Below are positions 21,937 to 28,841 of a stretch of 28,841 nt of DNA, one piece after another; the stretch's first letter is position 1, and the number at the start of each line of letters is the position of its first letter. The stretch is taken from assembly GCA_035462845.1 (NCBI GenBank), contig DATHTV010000011.1, positions 1-28,841 on the forward strand, written 5' to 3'. The notes below the pieces were generated by a model. The model did no database searches, had not been told where the DNA came from, and saw nothing but the letters and a program-made list of their open reading frames with translations. Source of the stretch: DASTQL01 sp035462845 (GTDB lineage Bacteria; Actinomycetota; Actinomycetes; Jiangellales; Jiangellaceae). Position numbers and translations under genes: made by a program.

Positions 21937-22602
21937 ATGGCGGACCTGCCGCTCTTCCCGCTGGGGACGGTGCTCTACCCCGGTCTGGTGCTGCCCCTGC
22001 ACGTGTTCGAGGAGCGCTACCGGCTCATGGTGCGGGATCTCGTCGAGGCCGGGGCTTCGGGCGGGTCCGAGGGCTTCGGCGTGGTGCCGATCCGGGCCGG
22101 GCACGAGGTGGGGGACGGCGCCGTGACGGCGATGTACGACGTGGGCTGCAGCGCCGAGCTGCGCCGGGTCACCCCCTACGACGACGGCCGTTTCGACATC
22201 CTGGCGACCGGGAGCAGGCGGTTCCGGCTGCACGGCGTGCGCACGGGCCGGCCCTACCTCGTCGGCGACGTGGAGTGGCTGGTCGAGGAGGCCGGGGTCG
22301 ACGCCCGCCCACTCGCGGCCGCGACCGCCCACGCCTTCCGCGCCTACCAGGCGGTCGTCGCGGGCGCGGAGCCGGCGGCCACCCAGGAGCTGCCGCAGGA
22401 CCCCGTCGTGCTGTCCTACCTGGTGTCGGCCGCGATGGTCCTCGACGTCGGCGACAAGCACCGGCTCCTCGCCGCGCCGGACGCTGCCGAGCGGCTTCGC
22501 CTCGCGGCCGGCCTGCTGCGGCGGGAGACCGCCCTGCTCGAGGCGCTGGGTGCGTTGCCGGCGGTGGACCTGCTCCGCGGGGTGGCCGTCAGCCCGAGCT
22601 GA
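21937..22602 (+). CDS. Lon N-terminal (substrate-binding) domain protein
   Basis: 221-residue stand-alone Lon-N/PUA-like domain protein. LPLFPLGTVLYPGLVLPLHVFEERYRLMVRDL at the N-terminus is diagnostic of the family. FGVVPIRAGHEVG, GCSAELRRVTPYDDGRFDILATGSRRF and the helical C-terminal half (PQDPVVLSYLVSAAMVLDVGDKHRLL) follow the usual plan. There is no AAA+ or Ser-Lys protease domain, so it is not a protease. Related proteins occur widely, and their role (possibly substrate recognition or adaptor) is not established. It is divergent from hisD with a leaderless-type promoter and followed 48 bases later by the YbaK-type gene on the same strand, so the two may be co-transcribed. Confidence 0.9.
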   Translation: MADLPLFPLGTVLYPGLVLPLHVFEERYRLMVRDLVEAGASGGSEGFGVVPIRAGHEVGDGAVTAMYDVGCSAELRRVTPYDDGRFDILATGSRRFRLHGVRTGRPYLVGDVEWLVEEAGVDARPLAAATAHAFRAYQAVVAGAEPAATQELPQDPVVLSYLVSAAMVLDVGDKHRLLAAPDAAERLRLAAGLLRRETALLEALGALPAVDLLRGVAVSPS

Positions 22603-22650
22603 CCGCCGGGTGACCGGTGCTGAGGGCGGGTCCAGCGTGCTTCGGGCACC

Positions 22651-23157
22651 ATGTCGGCCGTGGCGAAGGGACGGAGGGGCTCCACGGGCACGCCGGCCAC
22701 GGTCGGGCTCGCCCGCGCCGGCGTCGACCACGTGGTGCACCCGTACGACCACGACCCCGCCGCCCCCTCGTACGGGCTGGAGGCCGCCGAGGTGCTCGGC
22801 GTGGCCCCCGAGCGGGTGCTGAAGACGCTGGTCGCCGAGGTGGACGGTCGCGCGGTGGTCGCCGTGGTGCCGGTGAGCGGGAGCCTGGACCTCAAGGCGC
22901 TGGCGGCGGCCGTCGGGGGGAAGCGCGCCGTGCTGGCGGACCCCGCGGCGGCCGAGCGCCTCACGGGCTACGTGGTCGGCGGGATCAGCCCGCTCGGCCA
23001 GCGAACCCGGCTGGCGACGGTCGTCGACGACAGCGCTCTCGGCCACGCCACGGTGTTCGTCTCCGCGGGACGCCGCGGGCTGGACGTCGAGCTCTCCCCG
23101 GACGACCTGGTCCGCCTCACCGGCGCCGGCACCGCGCGGATCGGCCGTCCGGACTGA
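22651..23157 (+). CDS. ybaK: YbaK/EbsC-family aminoacyl-tRNA deacylase
   Basis: 168-residue member of the YbaK branch, which hydrolyses mischarged Cys-tRNA(Pro) and thereby edits after prolyl-tRNA synthetase errors. It shows HPYDHDPAAPSYGLEAAEVLGV, then VLKTLVAEV with the conserved active-site Lys58, and LAAAVGGKRAVLADPAAAERLTGYVVGGISPLGQR. The GYVVGGISPLGQ stretch is the YbaK hallmark and separates it from ProX. Length is normal. The start ATG 22651 gives MSAVAKGRRGSTGTPA; no strong Shine-Dalgarno is visible. Confidence 0.92.
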   Translation: MSAVAKGRRGSTGTPATVGLARAGVDHVVHPYDHDPAAPSYGLEAAEVLGVAPERVLKTLVAEVDGRAVVAVVPVSGSLDLKALAAAVGGKRAVLADPAAAERLTGYVVGGISPLGQRTRLATVVDDSALGHATVFVSAGRRGLDVELSPDDLVRLTGAGTARIGRPD

Positions 23158-23258
23158 CCCGGACCGACCGCCCTGGCAACCTCTCATTGCGGAAGGGTCT
23201 GACACGTCGGGCCCTTCGGCCGGTGCCCACGGTCTCGGGGGGGTGCACGGTGGTGGGC

Positions 23259-23594
23259 ATGAACGCGGACGTGGAGACCCTGCACCTCGAGCTGGAAGAC
23301 GTGGGTGGGAGGTCCTGGTGGGCCGGCGTGCTCACGACGCTGGGATCGCAGCACGGGTCGGCGACGATGCGCTTCGTCGGACGCGTGGACGGGGAGCGGC
23401 GGTACGCGAGCCCCACGTTCGCGATGCCCAGGACCGTCGGCACCGTGCCACCGCAGGAGGCGTGGGCACCTGAGATGACGCAGTGCCTCGACGAGCTGCG
23501 GGGCGAGCTGCGCTTCGACGGTTGGGTGCCCGTCGCGCGAGGTTCCGAGCCCTGGGACGAGACCTTCGAGCGCCGGGACGGACGCGGCTCCTGA
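23259..23594 (+). CDS. Small hypothetical protein
   Basis: 111 residues from ATG 23259, frame supported by codon bias. No family was recognised. It begins MNADVETLHLELEDVGGRSWWAGVLTTLGS and ends LRFDGWVPVARGSEPWDETFERRDG, where the GW-x-PVARG-x-x-PW-x-x-x-F pattern recurs, from memory, in small actinobacterial proteins of unknown role. It is soluble, acidic and without signal peptide or helix. It is preceded by a 101-base gap containing GAAGGG (23192-23197) and CCCTTC (23212-23217), a weak dyad. It converges on the DUF2567-like gene. Confidence 0.65.
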   Translation: MNADVETLHLELEDVGGRSWWAGVLTTLGSQHGSATMRFVGRVDGERRYASPTFAMPRTVGTVPPQEAWAPEMTQCLDELRGELRFDGWVPVARGSEPWDETFERRDGRGS

Positions 23595-23649
23595 CGTGCA
23601 GGGCGTCCGCTGGGCGCCCTTCGGCACCCGGGCGACGGGCCCGCTTCGG

Positions 23650-24246
23650 TCAGGACACCTGCTGGGGGCCCCGGTCGGCGGGCGCCGGCTCCCCGTCGGG
23701 TGACGAGACCCGCGGCGTCGCAGCAGCGAGAGGGCTCCGGTCGTCCAGCCAGGCGCTGACCACGAGCACGGCGACCAGCCCGGCGATCGGCCAGGCCAGG
23801 AGCACGCCGTAGGCCTCCAGGCCCGGCTCCAGCAGCAGCGTGGCGCCCTCCGTCAGGCCGGCCGCCCGCTCGGCGGTGGGTCCGGGTCCGAGCGCGGTGC
23901 CGACCCACCAGGCGAGCAGCGAGCCGAGTACCCCCGCCACGACCAGGGAGACGACCACGACGACCGGGTAGCGGCGGTGCCGGACGAACAGGACCGGCCC
24001 GAGCAGCAGGCCGCAGGCCGCTCCCAGGACGAGGAACCACGCGTCGAAGCCGAACACCCCCGACGCAGCGCCGCTGCCCAGCCGCGGATCGCCGTCCGCG
24101 CCGACGGTGACGACGACGTCGGGGACGACCGCGGACCAGGTCGCCCCCAGCGCGACGGCGGCGACCAGGCTCGACAGCAGGATCTCGAGCGCGGCACGGC
24201 GCGGTCCCGGTCGGCGGCGCGGCGGTCCCGAACGGTGACGGGTCAT
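23650..24246 (-). CDS. DUF2567-like four-helix membrane protein
   Basis: 198 residues with four clear hydrophobic helices (about 20-42, 67-88, 92-115 and 145-166). An Arg/Pro-rich cytosolic N-terminus precedes them and a hydrophilic tail follows. Between helices 1 and 2 is VVTVGADGDPRLGSGAASGVFGFDAWF, and FDAWFLVLGAACGL resembles the DUF2567 family of actinobacterial membrane proteins. The ATG at 24246 follows the dnaE stop by 19 bases on the same strand, so it is likely read from the dnaE transcript. No enzymatic residues were seen and the function is unknown. The family assignment is from memory of the pattern and is moderate. Confidence 0.75.
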   Translation of the reverse strand: MTRHRSGPPRRRPGPRRAALEILLSSLVAAVALGATWSAVVPDVVVTVGADGDPRLGSGAASGVFGFDAWFLVLGAACGLLLGPVLFVRHRRYPVVVVVSLVVAGVLGSLLAWWVGTALGPGPTAERAAGLTEGATLLLEPGLEAYGVLLAWPIAGLVAVLVVSAWLDDRSPLAAATPRVSSPDGEPAPADRGPQQVS

Positions 24247-24265
24247 CGGTGCGCTGCCGGGACGA

Positions 24266-27200
24266 TCAGCCGAGGCATGACGGGCCGAGCAGCGCCTTGA
24301 GGTCGCCCATCAGGGCCGTCGACGGCGTCACCCGCAACCCGTCGTCCACGCGCATCAGCGTCGTCCGCCCCGTCCCGGCGAGCCGCAGCTGCACCTCAGT
24401 GGTGCCGGGGTGCGTGCGAAGCACCTCCTTGAGGCGCTCGACGAGCGGCGGCGTGCAGCGAGCAGCTGCCAGCGTGACCACCACGGGGCCGGCGGGGGTC
24501 TCGGTGACGTCGGGCAGCGTCAGCTCCGCGGCGATCACCTGGGGGGAGTCGTCCCGGCGGTCGACCCGGCCCCGCACCACCACCACGGTGTCCTCGACCA
24601 GCTGGAGGGCGTAGAGCTGGTACGTCGCCGGGAAGAACATCACGTCGACGGCGCCCTCGAGGTCCTCGACCGTCGCGATCGCCCAGGTGTCACCGCGCTT
24701 GGTGACCTTGCGCTGGAGGGCCGTGATCAGGCCGCCGATGGTCACGCTCGTACCGCTGGGGCACTCCTCCGGGTCGGCCAGGGACGCCACCGAGCGGTCC
24801 ACGGCCCGCGCCAGCACGTGCTCGATGCCCATGAGCGGGTGGTCGGACACGTAGAGACCGAGCATCTCGCGCTCGTAGCCGAGCTTGACCTGCTTGTCCC
24901 ACTCGGACAGCTCCGGGACCGCGACGGTGAACCGCTCGGCCGCGGTGTCCTCGTCGCCGCCGAAGAGGTCGAACTGGCCGATGGCCTCGTTGCGCTTGAT
25001 GCCCACGACGGCGTCGACCGCGTCCTCGTGGATGGCGAGCAGTGCCCGCCGGGCGTAGCCCAGCGAGTCGAACGCTCCTGCCTTGACGAGGGACTCCACG
25101 ACCCGCTTGTTGCAGACGACCGCGGGGACCTTGTCCATGAAGTCGGGAAAGTCGGTGTACCTGCCGTGGTCCCGGCGGCCGCTGATTACGCCCTCGACCA
25201 CGGTGCCTCCCACGTTGCGGATGGCGGCGAGCCCGAAGCGGATGTCCGTGCCCACGGGGGTGAAGTCGCCCTCGGACTCGTTGACGTCGGGGGGCAGGAC
25301 CTTGATCCCCATCCGGCGGCACTCGTTGAGGTACAGCGCGGTCTTGTCCTTGTCGTCGCGCACGCTGGTGAGCAGGGCGGCCATGTACTCGGCCGGGTAG
25401 TTCGCCTTGAGGTAGGCGGTCCAGTAGGACACCAGGCCGTACGCCGCGCTGTGCGCCTTGTTGAACGCGTAGTCGCTGAAGGGCACCAGGGTGTCCCACA
25501 GCGCCTTGACCGCCCCGGCGCCGAAGCCGTTGGCCCGCATGCCGGCCTCGAAGCCGACGTACTCGGCATCGAGCACTTCGCGCTTCTTCTTGCCCATCGC
25601 CCGGCGGAGCAGGTCGGCCTTGCCCAGCGTGTAGCCCGCGAGCTTCTGGGCGATCTCCATGACCTGCTCCTGGTAGACGATCAGGCCGTACGTCGTGCCC
25701 AGGATCGGCTCGAGCGCGTCGGCCAGCTCGTCGTGCAGGTAGGTGACCTCCTGCTGCCTGTTCTTGCGCAGCGCGTAGTTGGTATGGCTGTTGGCGCCCA
25801 TCGGCCCGGGTCGGTAGAGGGCACCGACAGCGGAGATGTCCTCGAAGTTGTCGGGCTTCATCAGCCGCAGCAGCGAGCGCATCGGCCCGCCGTCGAACTG
25901 GAAGACCCCGAGCGTGTCGCCGCGGCCGAGCATCTCGTAGGTGGCCGGGTCGTCGAGGCTCAGTGCCTCGAGGTCGACGGCGTCCTTGCCGTTGCGGACG
26001 ATGTTCTTCAGCGCGTCGTCGAGGACCGTGAGGTTGCGCAGCCCCAGGAAGTCCATCTTGACCATGCCGAGCGTCTCGCAGGTCGGGTAGTCGAACTGCG
26101 TGATGATCGCGCCGTCCTGCTCCCGCTTCATGATCGGGATGTGGTCGATCAGCGGCTCCGACGACATGATCACCCCGGCCGCGTGGACGCCCCACTGCCG
26201 CTTGAGGTTCTCGAGCCCCTTGGCGGTGTCGACGACCTTGCGCACGTCGGGGTCGGACTCGTAGAGAGCGCGGAGCTCCCCCGCCTCGGAGTAGCGCTTG
26301 TGGGTCGGATCGAAGACGCCGGTGAGCGGGAGGTCCTTGCCCATCACCGACGGCGGCATCGCCTTGGTGATGCGCTCCCCCATGGCGAACGGGTAGCCCA
26401 GCACCCGGGACGCGTCCTTGACCGCCTGCTTGGCCTTGATGGTGCCGTACGTGACGATCATCGCGACCCGGTCGTCGCCGTAGGTGTCGCTGACGTAGCG
26501 GATCACCTCGCCACGGCGGCGCTCGTCGAAGTCGACGTCGAAGTCGGGCATCGACATGCGCTCTGGGTTGAGGAAGCGCTCGAAGATCAGCCCGTGCCGG
26601 AGCGGGTCGAGGTCGGTGATCCCCATCGCGAACGCGGCCATCGAGCCGGCGCCCGAGCCTCGACCGGGGCCCACCCGGATGCCGTTGCGCTTGGCCCAGT
26701 TGATGAAGTCGGCCACGACGAGGAAGTAGCCGGCATAGCCCTTGCTGACGACGACCTCGGTCTCGTACGCCGCCTGCCGGCGGACCCGGTCCGGGATCCC
26801 GGTCGGGAAGCGCCGGTGCAGGCCTCGCTCGACCTCCTTGACGAACCAGGAGGTCTCGTCCTCGCCCTCCGGGACGGGGAAGCGGGGCATGAACGCGCCG
26901 GGCGACTCCACGAAGCCCACGTCGCACCGCTCGGCGATGGCCAGGGTGTTGTCGCACGCCTCGGGCAGCTCGGCCCAGAGGGTGCGCATCTCCTCGGCGG
27001 ACTTCAGGTAGAAGTCCTCGGCGTCGAACTTGAAGCGGTTGGGGTCGGCCAGCGTGGACCCGGACTGCACGCACAGCAGCACGGCGTGCGACTCGTGGTC
27101 GCCCTTGCGCGTGTAGTGCAGGTCGTTGGTCGCGACCAGGGGCAGGCCGAGGTCACGGGACAGCCGCAGCAGGTCCTCGCGGACCCGCAGCTCGATGCCG

Positions 27201-27793
27201 AGGCCGTGGTCCATGAGCTCGCAGAAGTAGCTGCCCGCGCCGAAGATGTCGCGGAACTCCGCGGCAGCGCTCCTCGCCTCGTCGTAGCGGCCGAGGCGCA
27301 GCAGTGTCTGGACCTCGCCGGACGGGCACCCGGTCGTCGCGATCAGCCCGGACGCGTAGGTCTGCAGCAGCTCGCGGTCCATCCGAGGCTTGAAGTAGAA
27401 GCCCTCCAGGCTGGCGAGGGACGACAGCCGGAAGAGGTTGTGCATGCCGGGCGTCGTCTCGGCGAGGAGGGTGAGGTGGGTGTAGGCGCCGGAGCCGGAC
27501 ACGTCGTCCTCGCCGCCGCTGCCCCAGCGCACCCTGGTCTTGTCGAACCGGCTCGTCCGCGGGGTGAGGTAGGCCTCGGTGCCGATGATCGGCCGCACGC
27601 CGTGCGTCCGGGCCTTGCTCCAGAAGTCGTACGCCCCGAACACGTTCCCGTGGTCGGTCATCGCCAGCGCCGGCATCTGCTGGCGCGCCGCCTCCGTGAA
27701 CAGGTCGTCCAGGCGAGCCGCGCCGTCGAGCATGGAGTACTCGGTGTGCACGTGCAGGTGGACGAACGAGTCACCCGCCGACCCCGCTGCCAC
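24266..27793 (-). CDS. dnaE: DNA polymerase III alpha subunit (DnaE1)
   Basis: Replicative polymerase catalytic subunit, 1175 residues from GTG 27793; a start at 27814 would add seven. The chosen start has GAGAGGAG about 11 bases upstream. The PHP domain keeps HLHVH (His14, His16), Asp23, TDHG (His48) and Glu73, plus later THLTLL, TTGCPSG and NDLHY, the full ligand set of an active PHP exonuclease as described for mycobacterial DnaE1. The polymerase core has GRGSGAGSMAAFAMG and MPDFDVDFDERRRGEV with the catalytic Asp pair, then KMDFLGLRNLTVLDD. The tandem HhH region and the OB domain (VTIGGLITALQRKV) follow. The protein is complete and replaces the need for a separate epsilon proofreader. Confidence 0.98.
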   Translation of the reverse strand: MAAGSAGDSFVHLHVHTEYSMLDGAARLDDLFTEAARQQMPALAMTDHGNVFGAYDFWSKARTHGVRPIIGTEAYLTPRTSRFDKTRVRWGSGGEDDVSGSGAYTHLTLLAETTPGMHNLFRLSSLASLEGFYFKPRMDRELLQTYASGLIATTGCPSGEVQTLLRLGRYDEARSAAAEFRDIFGAGSYFCELMDHGLGIELRVREDLLRLSRDLGLPLVATNDLHYTRKGDHESHAVLLCVQSGSTLADPNRFKFDAEDFYLKSAEEMRTLWAELPEACDNTLAIAERCDVGFVESPGAFMPRFPVPEGEDETSWFVKEVERGLHRRFPTGIPDRVRRQAAYETEVVVSKGYAGYFLVVADFINWAKRNGIRVGPGRGSGAGSMAAFAMGITDLDPLRHGLIFERFLNPERMSMPDFDVDFDERRRGEVIRYVSDTYGDDRVAMIVTYGTIKAKQAVKDASRVLGYPFAMGERITKAMPPSVMGKDLPLTGVFDPTHKRYSEAGELRALYESDPDVRKVVDTAKGLENLKRQWGVHAAGVIMSSEPLIDHIPIMKREQDGAIITQFDYPTCETLGMVKMDFLGLRNLTVLDDALKNIVRNGKDAVDLEALSLDDPATYEMLGRGDTLGVFQFDGGPMRSLLRLMKPDNFEDISAVGALYRPGPMGANSHTNYALRKNRQQEVTYLHDELADALEPILGTTYGLIVYQEQVMEIAQKLAGYTLGKADLLRRAMGKKKREVLDAEYVGFEAGMRANGFGAGAVKALWDTLVPFSDYAFNKAHSAAYGLVSYWTAYLKANYPAEYMAALLTSVRDDKDKTALYLNECRRMGIKVLPPDVNESEGDFTPVGTDIRFGLAAIRNVGGTVVEGVISGRRDHGRYTDFPDFMDKVPAVVCNKRVVESLVKAGAFDSLGYARRALLAIHEDAVDAVVGIKRNEAIGQFDLFGGDEDTAAERFTVAVPELSEWDKQVKLGYEREMLGLYVSDHPLMGIEHVLARAVDRSVASLADPEECPSGTSVTIGGLITALQRKVTKRGDTWAIATVEDLEGAVDVMFFPATYQLYALQLVEDTVVVVRGRVDRRDDSPQVIAAELTLPDVTETPAGPVVVTLAAARCTPPLVERLKEVLRTHPGTTEVQLRLAGTGRTTLMRVDDGLRVTPSTALMGDLKALLGPSCLG

Positions 27794-27845
27794 GACCGAC
27801 CCAGCTCCTCTCACCCAGCCCCGCCACGACCTCGCGCGAGGCCCG

Positions 27846-27851
27846 AGTCTA
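27846..27851 (-). promoter_or_regulatory. Promoter -10 box of dnaE
   Basis: The minus strand reads TAGACT within CGCACCTAGACTCG, identical over 14 bases to the hisD promoter. Here the start codon is about 50 bases downstream, so the dnaE mRNA has a leader with a Shine-Dalgarno, unlike hisD. Confidence 0.55.
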
Positions 27852-27885
27852 GGTGCGGGGTGGGACAGTCCGCCGACCCGGCGCC

Positions 27886-27898
27886 GGCCTCGCAGGCC
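27886..27898. terminator. Short hairpin after the chorismate-mutase gene
   Basis: GGCCT-CGC-AGGCC forms a 5-bp stem (six with the flanking C-G pair) about 55 bases past the stop of the DAHPS/CM gene and upstream of the dnaE promoter. It is a possible weak terminator, with no T tract. Confidence 0.25.
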
Positions 27899-27949
27899 GC
27901 GCGGCGTGTCGCTCGACCGGTCGCCCGCGACGCTCGCCGGTCGGGCCCG

Positions 27950-28841
27950 TCACAGCCGCCAGACGGGGGGTTCCGGGGGCAGCTGCTCCTCGGCGGCGTC
28001 CAGCCCTGCGGTGATCACCGCGTCCATGACCCGGGCCAGCCGGACCTTGCCCAGGCTCGGCGCCCGGTGCGCCATGGCGTGCACGATCCGGGCCTCGCGC
28101 GCCCGGTCCCGACCGGCGTGACCGCGGACCGGCTTGTGCCGCTGGACCTCGGTGGCCAGGGCGGCGCGGTACTCGAGCAGACCGGCCAGGGTGGCGTCGA
28201 CGCGGTCGATCGCCTCCCGGCAGGCGGGGAGCGTGGCCGGCGCCGGACGACGGACCAACGGGGCCAGGGTGGTGGCGGCCTCCAGGGCCGTCGCCACGTC
28301 CGCGGCGGAGGCGTCCTCGGCCAGGAGCAGTCCGTCCGCCCCGCTCGCGACCGCCGCCCCGGCCAGCCACGGGCTGCCGGTGACCTCGACGACGACGGGC
28401 ATCCCGGTCCGGTCGCGCACCTCCTGCACGAGTGCGAGGTCCAGCGTCCGCCGGGCGTCCAGGTGCGTACGGCTCCCGCTCTCGCACAGGACCACCTGGC
28501 CGTTGCCGGCGGCCAGCACGTACTCCGCCGAGGACAGCCACTCCTCCACGGTGGCGTGCGCCCCCCGCTGCAGGACGACCGGCAGACCCGTACGACCCAC
28601 CGCGGCGAGCAGCCGGAAGTCCTGCATCCAGGCCGCGCCGACCATGACGCCGGCAGCGTGGCGCGCCACGGCTGCGAGGTCGGAGGCGGAGAAGGGCTCC
28701 ACCAGCAGGGGGGCGGCGACCTCTGCCCTGGCCTCCTGGAGCACCTCGTCGGCGTCGCGCCGGCCGTGCAGCCGGCGCAGGTCGAGGTGGACCACGTCGG
28801 CGCCGGGACCCGGTCCGCCCAGCACGGGCAGCCGGGCGCCG
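27950..28841 (-). CDS. DAHP-synthase-like domain fused to AroQ chorismate mutase (runs off right edge)
   Basis: 296 residues visible. The frame is open to the right edge, so the true start may lie outside; GTG 28825 is a possible start. The N-terminal two-thirds follow the class I beta DAHP synthase barrel: VGAAWMQDFRLLAAVGRTG, VVLQRGAHATVEEWLSSAEY, then VVLCESGSRTH, where active enzymes have CERGIRT. The His motif DPSHxxG is replaced by EVTGSPWLAG and the later EVHPxP metal block by AEDASAA, so metal ligands appear lost. The C-terminal about 85 residues are an AroQ-type chorismate mutase: CREAIDRVDATLAGLLEYR, a Lys in VQRHKPV and GRDRAREARIV with the RE pair. The mutase may be active and the synthase domain probably is not; it may have a structural or regulatory role, which is inference. 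Confidence 0.8.
   Translation of the reverse strand, partial: GARLPVLGGPGPGADVVHLDLRRLHGRRDADEVLQEARAEVAAPLLVEPFSASDLAAVARHAAGVMVGAAWMQDFRLLAAVGRTGLPVVLQRGAHATVEEWLSSAEYVLAAGNGQVVLCESGSRTHLDARRTLDLALVQEVRDRTGMPVVVEVTGSPWLAGAAVASGADGLLLAEDASAADVATALEAATTLAPLVRRPAPATLPACREAIDRVDATLAGLLEYRAALATEVQRHKPVRGHAGRDRAREARIVHAMAHRAPSLGKVRLARVMDAVITAGLDAAEEQLPPEPPVWRL

Noticed and set aside
20494..23205. 903-codon reading of hisD extended far upstream
   Set aside because: hisD homology starts at GTG 21831; the extension is antisense to the Lon-N and YbaK genes.
23192..23217. GAAGGG/CCCTTC dyad as a strong terminator after ybaK
   Set aside because: Only six pairs with a 14-base loop and no further support; noted in the neighbouring gene entry but not called.
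24690..27074. 794-codon frame within dnaE
   Set aside because: Out-of-frame shadow of dnaE with low-complexity composition.

Overview
The window is very G+C-rich chromosomal DNA from an actinobacterium. The pointers are strong third-position G/C bias, many GTG starts, TANNNT -10 boxes placed for leaderless transcripts, and a gene order typical of the group: a dnaE1 / his / trp / lgt / gltB neighbourhood, with a PriA-type hisA and a TIGR02234 gene behind trpE. The family looks Geodermatophilales-like to me, but that is an impression from memory and not a result. No phage, IS element, CRISPR array, tRNA or rRNA was seen. Nearly all genes lie on the minus strand, and no gene-free stretch exceeds about 230 bases.

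Layout, read along the minus strand from right to left. (1) 28841-27950: the end of a DAHP-synthase-like/chorismate-mutase fusion running off the right edge. (2) 27793-23650: dnaE1 with an intact PHP proofreading site, followed by a four-helix membrane protein (DUF2567-like). (3) 23594-21937, plus strand: a small unknown protein, a YbaK-type deacylase and a Lon-N-domain protein. (4) 21831-15874: the histidine run hisD-hisC-hisB-hisH-priA(hisA)-ridA-(Pro-rich membrane protein)-hisF, mostly joined by 4-bp ATGA/GTGA overlaps. (5) 15738-10823: an insert made of a TIGR03085 protein (+), a heterodimeric ABC exporter (-) and a VOC protein (+), with two intergenic repeat arrays. (6) 10585-7399: hisI-trpE-TIGR02234-HGxxPAAW-DUF2752. 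(7) 7358-6837, plus strand: a DUF4190-type protein that splits the trp genes. (8) 6658-700: trpC-trpB-trpA-MauE/DoxX-DsbA-lgt-VIT/CCC1. (9) 563-1: the start of gltB, with a GlnR-box-like site upstream.

How the genes fit together. Most products serve amino-acid synthesis: histidine (hisDCBHAFI; hisG and hisE not here), tryptophan (trpE, C, B, A; trpD and trpG not here), glutamate/nitrogen (gltB) and aromatic precursors (chorismate mutase). No trpF is present in the window. PriA is expected to supply that isomerisation for both pathways, which fits his and trp genes lying side by side. Translational coupling is pervasive, with thirteen 4-bp start/stop overlaps. Embedded in these operons are small membrane or redox proteins of unclear role (TIGR02234, HGxxPAAW, DUF2752, MauE+DsbA, a Pro/Tyr-repeat membrane protein).

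The most interesting signals are: the degenerate DAHP-synthase domain fused to chorismate mutase; an array of four palindromic ~32-bp repeats between hisI and the VOC gene; an 8-unit 13-bp minisatellite next to it; the complementary degenerate/consensus ATP sites of the ABC pair; and an identical 14-bp promoter core at hisD and dnaE.
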